This document shows, piece by piece, positions 46,601 through 56,979 of a DNA stretch of 64,000 nt (the stretch's first letter is position 1; the number at the start of each line of letters is the position of its first letter). Source of the DNA: Hydnum rufescens UP504 (taxonomy: Eukaryota > Basidiomycota > Agaricomycetes > Cantharellales > Hydnaceae); contig MU129010.1 in the NCBI GenBank assembly GCA_014904985.1, forward strand, positions 150,667-214,666, read 5' to 3'. The notes under the pieces were generated by a model. That model saw only the letters and a list, made by a program, of their open reading frames with translations, did not search any database and was not told where the DNA came from. The position numbers and the translations under genes were made by a program.

Positions 46601-49260
46601 TCATCTGCATTATGCTTGTCGGTTCTGGGCTTTCCATGTATCCACAGCACCTAGCAGTGAGGTTACTCATGAACCCTTGGAGTCATTCTTTCACAAGGGT
46701 TTCCTAGCCTGGTTGGAAGTGATGAGCCTTACCCACAACTCCCCTCAAACTGTGTTAGCCTCTCTCCATACCTCTCATGTAAGCACAGCTCCAATTGAAT
46801 TAGAAGCTGAAGCTGAGGGCTGATTGATCCTTAACATACATTCCCCAGATGGCTCCCAATGTTGTTGAATTGCAACATGATGCCATGCAATTTGTCACCA
46901 TGTTCTCAAGTGCCATTGCAACCAGCATGCCTCACATCTACCTCTCTGGTCTGACATTTGCCCCAGCATCATCCCTCCTATATCAGAGGTGGCAAGGTCA
47001 ATTTCCAGGAGTTGCAAAACTTGCTCAGGGACAACTTCAGGAATGGCCAAAGATGGTGCTGAGCTTAGAAGGGCATGGTGGAGCTGTACTATCTGTTGCT
47101 TTCTCACCTGATGGCAAGCAGATTGCTTCTGGTTCCTGGGACAAGACCATACAACTCTGGAATGTGGAGACAGGTGTGAAGATTGGCCAGCCAATGGAGG
47201 GGCATCATGAGTGCATCCTGTCTATTGCTTTCTCACCTGATGGCAAGCAGATTGCATCTGGCTCCTGGGACAACACCATGCAACTCTGGAATGTAGAGAC
47301 AGGTGTGAGGATTGGCCAGCCAATGGAGGGGCATCATGATGCCATCCAGTCCATTGCTTTCTCACCTGATGGCAAGCAAATTGCTTCTGGCTCCTGGGAC
47401 AAGACCATACAACTCTGGAATGTGGAGACAGGTGTGAGGATTGGCCAGCCAATGGAGGGGCATCATGGTGCCATCCAGTCCATTGCTTTCTCACCTGATG
47501 GCAAGCAGATTGCATCTGGCTCCTGGGACAAGACCATCCAACTCTGGAATGTGGAGACAGGTGTGAGGATTGGCCAGCCAATGGAGGGGCATCATGATGG
47601 CATCCACTCCATTGCTTTCTCACCTGATGGCAAGCAGATTGCTTCTGGCTCCCAGGACAAGACCATACAACTCTGGAATGTGGAGACAGGTGTGATAATT
47701 GGCCAGCCAATGGAGGGGCATCATAGTGCCATCCACTCCATTGCTTTCTCACCTGATGGCAAGCAGATTGCTTCTGGCTCCTCAGACAGGACCATACAGC
47801 TCTGGAATGTGGAGACAGGTGTGAAGGTTGGCCAGCCAATGGAGGGGCATCATGGTGCCATCTTTTCCATTGCTTTCTCACCTAATGGCAAGCAGATTGC
47901 TTGTGGCTCTGAGGACAAGACCATACAACTCTGGAATGTGGAGGCAGGTGTGAGCATTGGCCAGCCAATGGAGGGGCATGATGATGCCATCTGGTCCATT
48001 GCTTTCTCACCTGATGGCAAGCAGATTGCATCTGGCTCCCAGGACAAGACCATACAACTCTGGAATGTGGAGACAGGTGTGAGGATTGGCCAGCCAATGG
48101 AGGGGCATCATGATGGCATCCACTTCATTGCTTTCTCACCTGATGGCAAGCAGATTGCATCTGGCTCCCAGGACAAGACCATACAACTCTGGAATGTGGA
48201 GACAGGTGTGAGGATTGGCCAGCCAATGAAGGGGCATCGTGGTGTCACCCGGTCCATTGCTTTCTCACCTGATGGCAAGCAGATTGTATCTGGCTCCTGG
48301 GACAAGACCATACAACTCTGGAATGTGGAGACAGGTGTGAGGATTGGCCAGCCAATGGAGGGGGGGCATGATGCCATCCAGTCCATGGCTTTCTCACCTG
48401 ATGGCAAGCAGATTGCATCTGGCTCCTGGGACAACACCATGCAACTCTGGAATGTAGAGACAGGTGTGAGGATTGGCCAGCCAATGGAGGGGCATCATGA
48501 TGCCATCCAGTCCATTGCTTTCTCACCTGATGGCAAGCAGATTGCATCTGGCTCCCAGGACAAGACCATACAACTCTGGAATGTGGAGACAGGTGTGAGG
48601 ATTGGCCAGCCAATGGAGGGGCATGATGGTGCCATCCAGTCCATTGCTTTCTCACCTGATGGCAAGCAGATTGCATCTGGCTCCTGGGACAAGACCATAC
48701 AGCTCTGGAATGTGGAGACAGGTGTGAGGGTTGGCCAGCCAATGGAGGGGCATGATGGTCCCATCCAGTCCATTGCTTTCTCACCTGATGGCAAGCAGAT
48801 TGCATCTGGGTCCTGGGACCAGACCATACGACTCTGGAGTATGGAGACAGGTGTGAGGATTGGCCAGCCAATGGAAGGGCATCATCATATCATCCAGTCC
48901 AATGCTTTCTCACCTGATGGCAAGCAGATTGCTTCTGGCTCCAATGACAACATTCCTGAAATTTTATGGTTGCCCACTGCAGAGTCTAAACACTGCCTCC
49001 AGTACCCTATCCATCTGTTCCCACTCCCACCATCCCCCTTTCAACTTGATGATGGATGGATTTTGGGACCCAGTGGTGAGCTTATTCTCTGGGTCCCACC
49101 TGCCTACCATGCATACCTGGAGCACCCTCATTGTTGCATCATGGGAAATCCCAACAATACCCGGATTGATTTTCAGCACCTGAAGTGTGGCACAGAGTGG
49201 GCACAATGTCAAGAACTGATTGGTGAAGTACAAGATGCAGGTGGTTTCACAGATTTGTAA
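43645..49260 (+). CDS. Fungal NLR-like STAND protein: C2-like, NACHT, WD40
   Basis: A signal-transducing ATPase of the NWD class, the class that includes HET-E/HET-D non-self recognition proteins; probably a cytosolic sensor. The start at 43645 is MASKDPQTQPTCAK. A C2-like part includes IEGRVAIELRKHRFGRSGQI and IRLVLKDDANDKFGELTI. A helical domain reads VKVADAVAEVHPWIKLAWGV, EEGEELKKRSKRDQDIINQI and KACLPGTRTEIIDAVVHWAL. NACHT: Walker A GLAGAGKSS (45418-45444), then FSTIARDLADLD, Walker B IVFIDAFDE (45711-45737) and sensor VVVTSRYERD. A GTAAGC...CCCCAG intron (about 46781-46848) joins to MAPNVVELQHDAMQFVTMFS and the WD40 domain (14 repeats plus one degenerate), ending at 49260. Single-base breaks occur near 44340 and 45505. 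A separate NACHT gene followed by a WD40 gene is the alternative, but the intron joins them in phase. Confidence 0.85.
44250..44475 (+). repeat. Threefold coding repeat in the NLR linker
   Basis: Three tandem copies of a 75-90 bp unit encode variants of EAVQNASQAAEQLDPGL LAVN. Units 1 and 3 read in frame; unit 2 has small indels (GAGCACTAGG instead of GAGCAGCTAG) and breaks it. The unit lies between the C2-like and helical domains. Confidence 0.75.
47071..48950 (+). repeat. Array of 14-15 near-identical 129-bp WD40 units
   Basis: Each 43-residue unit follows the pattern GHHDAIQSIAFSPDGKQIAS then GSWDKTIQLWNVETGVRIGQ, PME. Fourteen are complete and a fifteenth decays after GSNDN. Neighbouring units are nearly identical at DNA level. 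Differences concentrate at the residues after the GH dipeptide, at the residue between GS and D (W, Q, S, E) and at the two positions before GQP. Confidence 0.95.
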
Positions 49261-50501
49261 CATTTGATGATTTCTGTGTTTTACATCTCATTTCATCATT
49301 GCCATAATCCACTATAGTATCTGGAGGCTAGGAATTCCCCCCTCCCACCCAGTAGGAAGGACAATGAATGTTTTCTTCATTGGCTGGAACCTTGGCTGAG
49401 CTTTAAGGATCATATCATGGAAAGCTTTGCATCCATAATTGGGTAATCATACACTTGTCCTGCCATGAACCCTGACTGCCAGGAATGAATTGACATTTGC
49501 TTCCACCCCTTACTTGTACTAGTCAGACAGCTTAATGGAATGACTGAACACATAGAATTGATAAATTTGGACCAAACAATGAAGAAGTATCATACATCAT
49601 TGAATTTCAGATACTGGGGACAATCTCTTGTCAAGTCCAGTTTGATATGCCAAGCAGAGGGATCTTTGGAGAAATCAAATGTTTCATCAGCAACCAGATT
49701 GGTGGTGAGAGTGCTCCCAAAAGCTGCACTAGCCATCTGGTGTAAGCAGGATGGTTAAGAACCAATCAAACTACTGTCCACATCATTGAGGAGAGGACAA
49801 ATGAAGGGAGCCATGGGGACAATTCAAATATTCAGGTCTGGGGAAATGAAGGTCTTTTTGGATAATAGAAAATCCCAATGAACAGTGATTGCTCAAGGGA
49901 ATAGATCAGTGTCACAAAATAAGGTGTCAAGGCCACACCCTGAAGTTGTCCTCTTGACTATTCAGTATTAATGCAGCTGTACACAGTCTTGACAAGTGGG
50001 AAATCTCCTCCAGACAGCAGCAATACTTCAGTGCCTCAGACTGATAGGGGCAAAAACCAACTATTTACATGCTCCCTCCCCTTTATATACATTCCAGACC
50101 ACAATTCAAAATCCTGGAAGGAAAGCAGAGATAAGGGAAGCATAATGAAAAAGACAGGAAGCTAAAAGCTTCAAAACTGGTGGAGATATTCAAGAATCAA
50201 GTGAAAAAGGGGAAAAAAAAAACACTTTACAAGTCATTCCTCCCTTGAAACTGGATAGATTCCCTTAAGGAATGATGGAATAGGTCACCCTGAGTGTCCT
50301 TTGCATCCAACTTAAGAGGGCTGGAACCAATTTATCATTTGTGTTGGTGGAGCAAGGGGGGAGTCATGAGGAGGGTGTTGTCCAGGCTGGTCAGTCACTT
50401 TTCCACATCATATTAGATATCATGAGCATTGCATTTATCATATCTAACTAGGTCTTTACATGTGGGGCCCCCAGGGGCCCCCCCAAGGAGCCCAGGGGCC
50501 C
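49261..50501. other. NLR 3' flank, no supported gene
   Basis: AT-rich, nearly CpG-free DNA with short chance ORFs only. A G/C-only stretch of repeated GGGGCCCC-like strings sits at about 50465-50503. Confidence 0.5.
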
Positions 50502-50589
50502 CTGCCAGATTATGCATTATTAATTTATTATTATTATTATATTAGTATATACATCCATAGGCTTGCCCAGTGGGGCTCACTGTGTGCCC

Positions 50590-50618
50590 AAGAAGAGCAG
50601 CCAGAGGCTGCTCTTCTT
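50590..50618. repeat. Inverted repeat (hairpin 1)
   Basis: Perfect 13-bp arms, AAGAAGAGCAGCC and its reverse complement, around a 3-nt loop. It lies in a minus-strand intron-like segment (50502-50649) with donor GTAAGT, branch-like TACTAAT and acceptor GGCAG. Confidence 0.85.
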
Positions 50619-50826
50619 GTGCAAGTGTAGCTAAAGAAAAAGTACTTACCTGGATGTCACCCCAGTCTGAGCCTGGGTTCCATTTGGGTAATCCCTCAAG
50701 GGGGTGTCACTCATGGTTTTCATTCATGTGGGCCTTCATGCCTTCACTCCTGGTTTTTGTTTGTGCAGTTGTGTGTGGTTTTGTTCCCAGTTTTCATTCA
50801 GGGCATGTTGTTCAGTGGGTCTGTGG

Positions 50827-51450
50827 TCAGGGGTTCATACAGGTTCTGGTCCAATACCTAGAGAAGTAGTTAATGAAGTAGTAAACATGAATGCAGCACA
50901 AAAAGAGCTGCTTATGCTGCTCTTTTTGTGCCACAAGAATAAGGAATAAAAATAAAAAATAAAACATACCTTGTAGTACCCCACACCCACTGTGGGGGTG
51001 TGGTGTACTGGGGCTGTGGACTCCAGGGCATCCATATGACTGTTTGTATGGGTCTTCTCTGTGCCCCATTGTTTGGGTGTTGATAAGTGGGGTGGTGGGG
51101 GTTTTGCATTGGTATTTGTTTGCAGGAGGACTCGAGACCTAGATGAGACAACATTTAAATTAGTTAAAAATTAAACATCATGCAAAAAGAGCAGCAAAAG
51201 CTGCTCTTTTTGCATGGCTGTAGGTACTGGGGGGGGGCAGGAACTCACCTAGTATAGAACCACACACCCACTGTGGTGGGTGTGTGATTCCTGGAGCATT
51301 ATCCAATGCAGTCATGCCCTCATTTGGTGCAGTGCTGTATGTTGCATTGTTGGCACATTGGCATTTGGCACATTGCCATGGTGCATTGCTGTGTGTCATG
51401 TTGCTGTATATCATGTTGCCATATATTGCATTGCTGTGTTGCATTTCCAT
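50827..51450 (-). CDS. Putative small spliced gene with hairpin introns
   Basis: The ATG at 51450 opens exon A (51249-51450). Introns at 51139-51248 and 50858-50969 both have GT...AG ends on the minus strand (GTGAGT...CTAG and GTATGT...CTAG). Joined, exons of 202, 169 and 31 nt keep phase and give 133 residues starting MEMQHSNAIYGNMIYSNMTH. Exons A and B end alike (ITHPPQWVCGSIL and YTTPPQWVWGTTR), as if an exon-intron unit had been duplicated. Each intron contains a strong hairpin. The low-complexity Gln/Asn/His-rich product matches nothing I know, so coding status is doubtful. The splice-site pattern is the more solid observation. Confidence 0.3.
50897..50930. repeat. Inverted repeat (hairpin 2)
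   Basis: 15-bp arms with one mismatch (CACAAAAAGAGCTGC / GCTGCTCTTTTTGTG) and a 4-nt loop. It lies in the middle of the 112-nt minus-strand intron-like segment 50858-50969. Confidence 0.85.
51179..51216. repeat. Inverted repeat (hairpin 3)
   Basis: Perfect 17-bp arms, CATGCAAAAAGAGCAGC and its reverse complement, around a 4-nt AAAA loop. It lies in the middle of the 110-nt minus-strand intron-like segment 51139-51248. A second palindrome with CACACACCCAC arms lies just to the right, at the exon edge. Confidence 0.9.
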
Positions 51451-51982
51451 GCATCACATTGCTGTTTGGGCTCTTGTCAGGGCCACACTGTGATGAGAGC
51501 ACCAAACAAGTGTAAACACAAATAAATCTGGCTAAGTCCAGTGTAAGTCTGGCTGAGTCTGAATCAATCCAGGCAAGAGTAAGATAGTAAGAGACAGGAG
51601 AATGGAGGAGGAATCCTGCAGCATGGAAGGGTCTGGGCAGAAGTGAGCACAGCAGTCCTTAAGCTCACAAAGTCAGCTGGAAAACACTTGGAGCTGTAAT
51701 CTGGAGTAGAAGTGGAAATCCTGAGATTAACATTAAGGGAATAGGTACAGTGAGGCTGACCTGTAGTCTGGAGTAGAAGCAGTATAGAAGAAGGGTTGGG
51801 AGCTCCAATGACTGTCAAATAAAAATCTGGTTCAGCCAGTGTGTAGATGGGAGACTGTATTTCTGTTGTTATTTGTTGGGTTGGTTCATTTCAATGGTTG
51901 ATCACACTCTGCAAGATGTGTATGGTGTTCAGTGGAGAATAGGATGGGATATGGACTAGCTGTAGTCAATGATATATTGTCT

Positions 51983-52103
51983 GGGATGTTTGTAGAAAGG
52001 CTTATACATTGTGTAGGATGCTTGTGGAAAGGCTTATACATTGTGTAGGATGCTTGTGGAAAGGCTTATACATAGGGGATGCTTATAGAAAGGCTTCTAT
52101 GTT
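51983..52103. repeat. 32-bp tandem repeat
   Basis: About 3.5 copies of a unit containing GGATGCTTGTGGAAAGGCTT followed by ATACATTGTGTA; outer copies are diverged. Non-coding context. Confidence 0.8.
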
Positions 52104-52849
52104 GTTCATGTTGTGTTGGTCTGTTTACTGATATTTGTGTATTCTTGTTTATGTTCTCCTGGTCAAAATGCAGATATCTGTGGGTTACAGACTGGTCAGT
52201 GCTTGGTTAGTCTTGTTAGTATGTTTCTTCCTTCTTTCTTCAAAACCTGATTCGTATTTCATTATGCTTACTTTTCCTTGGATGTCCAGCAACTCTAACC
52301 TTAGGTCCTGCAACTATCCTTGGCTTTAGTGATTCACATAGAGGGCTACCAGTGGCTTTGTCTCAACAACCTTGAAGATGACTTAGCTCCAGATGGCTTA
52401 TAGATAGACTGTTCTTTAGAGGCAAGCAGAAAAGTTGACAGTGGTTGACAGTGATGATTTCCAGAGAGGAGATGATGGGGGGATACAGGAAATCTACCAG
52501 CTTTTATACCTTTCTGAAGGTGGCTGTGTTTAAAGAAAATGACTCCCTCATGGGTGAGTCATTCATAAAGAGAACAAAAGAAATCATAGAAGGGGTGATA
52601 TCACCAATTTGCTGAGCATGTGGAATGCTTGGGCATGAGGTCACTGACCATGTGGAGCATTCTGGGAGGCAAAATGAAAGGATATCTCTGGGTTTTGGAG
52701 ATTAATTTGAGCATAGTCCAGTGGTTAAGGTGTTTTGTTGCTGGTTGATAATGGGGACAAGTGCATGGGATGGAATTCAATGCAGAAACAGCAGTTTGAA
52801 TCTGTAATAGACATTCTTGGTATCATTTGATGCAGACTTTTAACAGCTT

Positions 52850-53137
52850 TCTGGGCACAGTGGTTCTGGGCAGATTGGATGCAAACTGACAGAGAAATTC
52901 GTAAAATACTGATGGGTGTTGATTCTGATAGCAATATCATTCTGTAGAGTGCAGTTTTGATCTGTTCTTTGCATGGTCAGTATAGTTAGATGTGGATCGT
53001 CAACATCATTCTAGGCACAGTTGTTCTGAGAGCATTGGATGCAAACTGACAGAGAAATTCATTTTTTACTAGAAATTCTGGATTTTGATAGTAAAATTGG
53101 TCTGGAGAGTGCAGTTTTGGTCTGTTCAACTTGTGTC
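52850..53137. repeat. Diverged direct repeat, ~125 bp, two copies
   Basis: Copies at about 52850-52975 and 53010-53137 share GCAAACTGACAGAGAAATTC, GAGTGCAGTTTTG and a preceding GGCACAG..TTCTG. No coding frame is shared. Confidence 0.7.
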
Positions 53138-53767
53138 TGGTACTGTTCAAAAGGTGTGAATCATAACTTTCCAAGTGTTATATGGGTGTATGTCTCTGAT
53201 CAAAACTGATGGAGTTATAGAATGAATTTGGTTTCTGTGCATAGCCATAATTAATTTCATAATTGGTCATGTGATTGTCCAAAGGCTGGAAGTGGTGTGA
53301 TTGTGCATTTTCTGATACTGGATGTTTTTATCCACAGCAGAAATCCTGAGAGACCAAAGCTGGGTCTCTGGATGTTGCCCCTGGACTACTTATACATAGT
53401 TCCTATACTACAGGGATTGATCACTTAATGAGAGGTGGTTACAGGGGGGAAGGCACAAGAGGGGAGTGGGCAGGGGATGGGAAAGTGGAGGGAACAGGAA
53501 CAGGGCCAGGGGCAAGTGTGTGGGAACCGGAAGTAAAGGAAATGAAGGGGAAATGAAATGGAGGTGGGGACAAATTGGAAACAGACTGGAACCAAAACTG
53601 GAATTAACTGGGAAACAGATGAACTCTGACATTACCCCCTCTTAAGCCTGGTCATCCTGAACAGGCTGGAAGGACCAATCTGTGGAAATATCTGCAGGTT
53701 TTGTGCCATGTAACATGTCAGGCAATACTCATTCTCTGTTTGAAGAAGCTTGTCTCCACTGTGAAGA

Positions 53768-54405
53768 CACCTTGGTCAGTCATCTAAGCCTACCTAGTTA
53801 GGTACCACTTCTGGGCAGATAATGGTACCTAAGTAGGTCCCATCACTATTTTGGCTGAATTGGTCTGCCCCATTGAAATCTCTCACTTGAGCTTTGGGCT
53901 GAAAGTTGGCCAAAATTGACCCAAATTAGGACTTAGCACTCAGGACTTGAGCAGACTCAATTGAAGACCACTATTGTGAGTCTTTCCATTCTGCCTTGAA
54001 GGAACAACTTAGAATTCTTAAATAAAACAACCTTCCATTAAGGCCACAGTACAAACACATTAAGAAACCATTAATAAAATCTGTCTACTTCATATCTACT
54101 TTGGTATTGTGCTACAAGTGCTTCAAACTTGGGGCCTTGAAATAACGAAGGATCAAGTCACCTTGGTCAGTCATCTAAGCCTACCCAATTAGGTACCACT
54201 TCCAGGGCAGATAATGGACCTAACATGGTCCCATCACTATTTCGGCCAAATTCGGTCATTTAGGTCTTTCCCTTTGAAATCTCTCACTATTGGCCAAACA
54301 TTGGCCAAAATGATGACTTAGAGCTCAAGCCCTTGGAACACTTTAATTAAAGGCCATTATAGATGGCTTCAAGTCTGCCTTTAAGGAATCAAACTTAAAC
54401 TTAGG
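53768..54405. repeat. Diverged direct repeat, ~250 bp, two copies
   Basis: Copies start at 53768 and 54159 with CACCTTGGTCAGTCATCTAA and continue through GGTACCACTT, GGGCAGATAATGG, CCCATCACTATTT and GAAATCTCTCACT. The internal similarity fades gradually. Short GGTACC palindromes occur inside. Confidence 0.8.
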
Positions 54406-54883
54406 AATTTTTAGATATAATCAAACAGTTTTTAGAATATAACAGTACTATATACACAACATATCATAACCATATGGTACTGTTCAACTGCATCTTCAGA
54501 AAGAGTTGAGGAGAAGAAGGGAGGAGGAGCAAAACACTTGAGCAACACCTGAAGTCCTCAAACCCATCCAATCCCCCTGAAGATAATATTGGAAGAGATC
54601 CCAAACTGAGGGGTTTCTATCAAGCCCAGTAGCCCCCCATAGTACACTGCTTCCATCAAACAGTGTGTGAATGACAAGGCAGATGAATGCCTTAAAGCCC
54701 CAACACTAGAAATGCTCCTGCACATTGAATTGTTATCAGATCATCCTGAATGTACTGGCATTGGAATGCCACAATAAAGGCCTTTCTTCCAAGCCCATAT
54801 ATGAGGGGAGACATGTAGATTACATGATGAAGTGAGGGTAGGAATGAAATATCAGCTCCAAAGTGCGTTGGGAGCTCCTGAAG

Positions 54884-55318
54884 GTGCAATTCGCCATGTA
54901 TCGGCTTGCCAATGGTACTGTTGGAAAGCCCTAAATCACAGCCTTCAATCAAGCACAATATTGTATGTTTTGGTGGGGATTTGGCGACGAAGAGGCAGGA
55001 GGAGTACAGAGGTGATGAGGAGATCACCACTCATCATGCTCCTGAGCATGTAGTTCACCTCCAATCGTCTCACAAATGGGACCAATGGAAAGCTGTGATT
55101 CACAGCTCCATGTAAAGCCTATTATGAGGATGATTGGAAACGAACTCATGGAGATATGGGGGAAAAGGTGGGAAACAGGGCCATAGGAAAGACAAAGCCA
55201 CTGTGCCCCCAATACCACACCAAAATGTGCAATATAGGGCTTGTTTGAAAGCGTTGATTCAGGGCTTTCCATTGGGAATACGAATGCAATGAATACGACA
55301 ATTGTGCTACTCCCTGAA
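54884..55318. repeat. Imperfect inverted repeat around ~230 bp
   Basis: The stretch 54932-54984 (GGAAAGCCCTAAATCACAGC onward) is similar to the reverse complement of 55218-55270, with weaker similarity outside. Further related strings occur between the arms, so this may be a small palindromic element. Confidence 0.6.
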
Positions 55319-55567
55319 ACCACACAGAGGTGATAGTAGGGACATGGCAACAATTAAGGACCCTGGTATGCCACCCTCCAGAAACCTCACAGAGGTGGTT
55401 TCTGGGTGTTGCAGTGGTCCATCCCCCCCTCTTGTGCTACTCCCTGAAGCCACACAGAGGTGGAAGGAACAGGGGAATGGTGACAGCTAAGGACTCTAGT
55501 ATGCCACCCTCCAGAAACCTCACAGAGGTGGTTTCTGGGTGTTGCAGTGGTCCATCCCCCCCCCCCT
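55304..55567. repeat. 130-bp tandem duplication
   Basis: Two adjacent copies starting GTGCTACTCCCTGAA at 55304 and 55434. The second halves (TGCCACCCTCCAGAAACCTC onward) are identical up to the C-run. Confidence 0.85.
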
Positions 55568-56074
55568 CTCCCCTAAAAATAAAGTTCTAATGCACCTATC
55601 ACACCAAAACCATGCAGAGGTGGCTTATGGCAGCGGTAGGAATTGACCCCCAGAGGGGTGTCCCCAGACCTCCTGTTGATCAGGATGGAATGTGCTCAAG
55701 TCACTGTCCACTCAGAGGCGGACAGTGACCTTGTGCAATGTTTCCTAAGGCAGCAGCTCTGGGGATTGATGCCAGATCAGTAAAAATCAAAAGATAGTGC
55801 AGCTCTCACCTTAGGCAAGCAGGTTTAGGTACCTAGTTAGGTGGGTTATAGACTATAGGTACAACCCACCTAAGAAGGTGTTGTATATAGTGGTTTACCT
55901 TGTGCGGTTTTCTTCTGCATTCTCCTACTGGGCCAAAAAATCCGGCTCCCCAGGGCCTATTTTTTGGCCCTTGGTCTGCACTAGAAAAGATGGGGGTTCG
56001 GGGGCAGTAGCCCCCGAGAAGCCCTGGGGTAGCCAGATATGGAGATGCCAAAGGTGGCCTTGGGAAGCCTCTGG

Positions 56075-56305
56075 TAGGTATTGTCAAGTCAACCATGGAA
56101 TCAAATTGGTCCTAGGCTTGCCTTTGGTTAGGCATTGTCAAGCCAGCATGGAATCAAATTGGTCCTAGGCTTGCCTTTGGTTAGGTGTTGTCAAGCCAGC
56201 ATGGAATCAAATTGGTCCTAGGCTTGCCTTTGGTTAGGTGTTGTCAAGCCAGCATAGAATCAAATTGGTCCCACTGAACTTAGGCTTGTCTTTGGTTAGG
56301 TGTTA
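56075..56305. repeat. 53-bp tandem repeat, about four copies
   Basis: The unit contains AGGCTTGCCTTTGGTTAGGT, GTTGTCAAGCCAGCATGG and AATCAAATTGGTCCT. The middle copies are nearly identical and the outer ones diverged. Confidence 0.88.
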
Positions 56306-56979
56306 TGGACCCGGTGTGGAACCCAGCTCAAACTCAGGCTCACCTTCACCATCTCAAGTTTACCAATAGCTTACTAAATAGCTCTTCTCACCCACACTTC
56401 AATTGGTTAGATTTCCATTCAGAATAATGTAATCTCTATACATAGGCCCATCCACATGGACTTTCCAATAGCTCCCAAGTCTAAGTGAAATCAGACCTGA
56501 ATTCACAGGAATTTATTGTTCCTGCAGTTCTTTTTCAGGGCTGTCTAATATGGGTGGCCCTTTGGGCCTCAGCTCACATTGCATGGACTAATCACACTCT
56601 AGAGAGGTTTGCAATGCTGGGACCCTTAGCTCTTTGGGGAACCAATTGTTTGGTATGCAGACTTAGCCACCTTTCACCTTGCCTCAAACCATGCCTATAG
56701 AGCCTGAGCATCTAACTACCTCAAGAGAAGGGAAGAAAAGAGCATGGATAGCAGTAAGAACACTAAATACCATCTTTCTTTATTATTCTGATATCTTTCT
56801 CTAGTCTCCCTCATTGCCCAGTTCTGATCAATCTGCTCCTGAGAAGTATGATGATGGCAGTGGCAGAGAAATGGCACTGATAACTTCTCACCACTATTTG
56901 TATCACCTTTCTTCTATGGGAAGCTGATCTTTTCCTTAGGTCAGTTGAAGTTCTCGAAAAATCTGACGGACTGAAAAAG

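Noticed and set aside
47222..48871. Long minus-strand ORFs across the WD40 array
   Set aside because: They arise because each 129-bp unit is a multiple of three and lacks stops on the reverse strand; the frame is only the mirror of the sense repeat and has no independent signal.
46849..49260. Independent WD40 gene starting at the ATG 46849
   Set aside because: A consensus intron (GTAAGC...CCCCAG) joins it in phase to the NACHT exon, and the residues around the junction match the usual continuous STAND protein.
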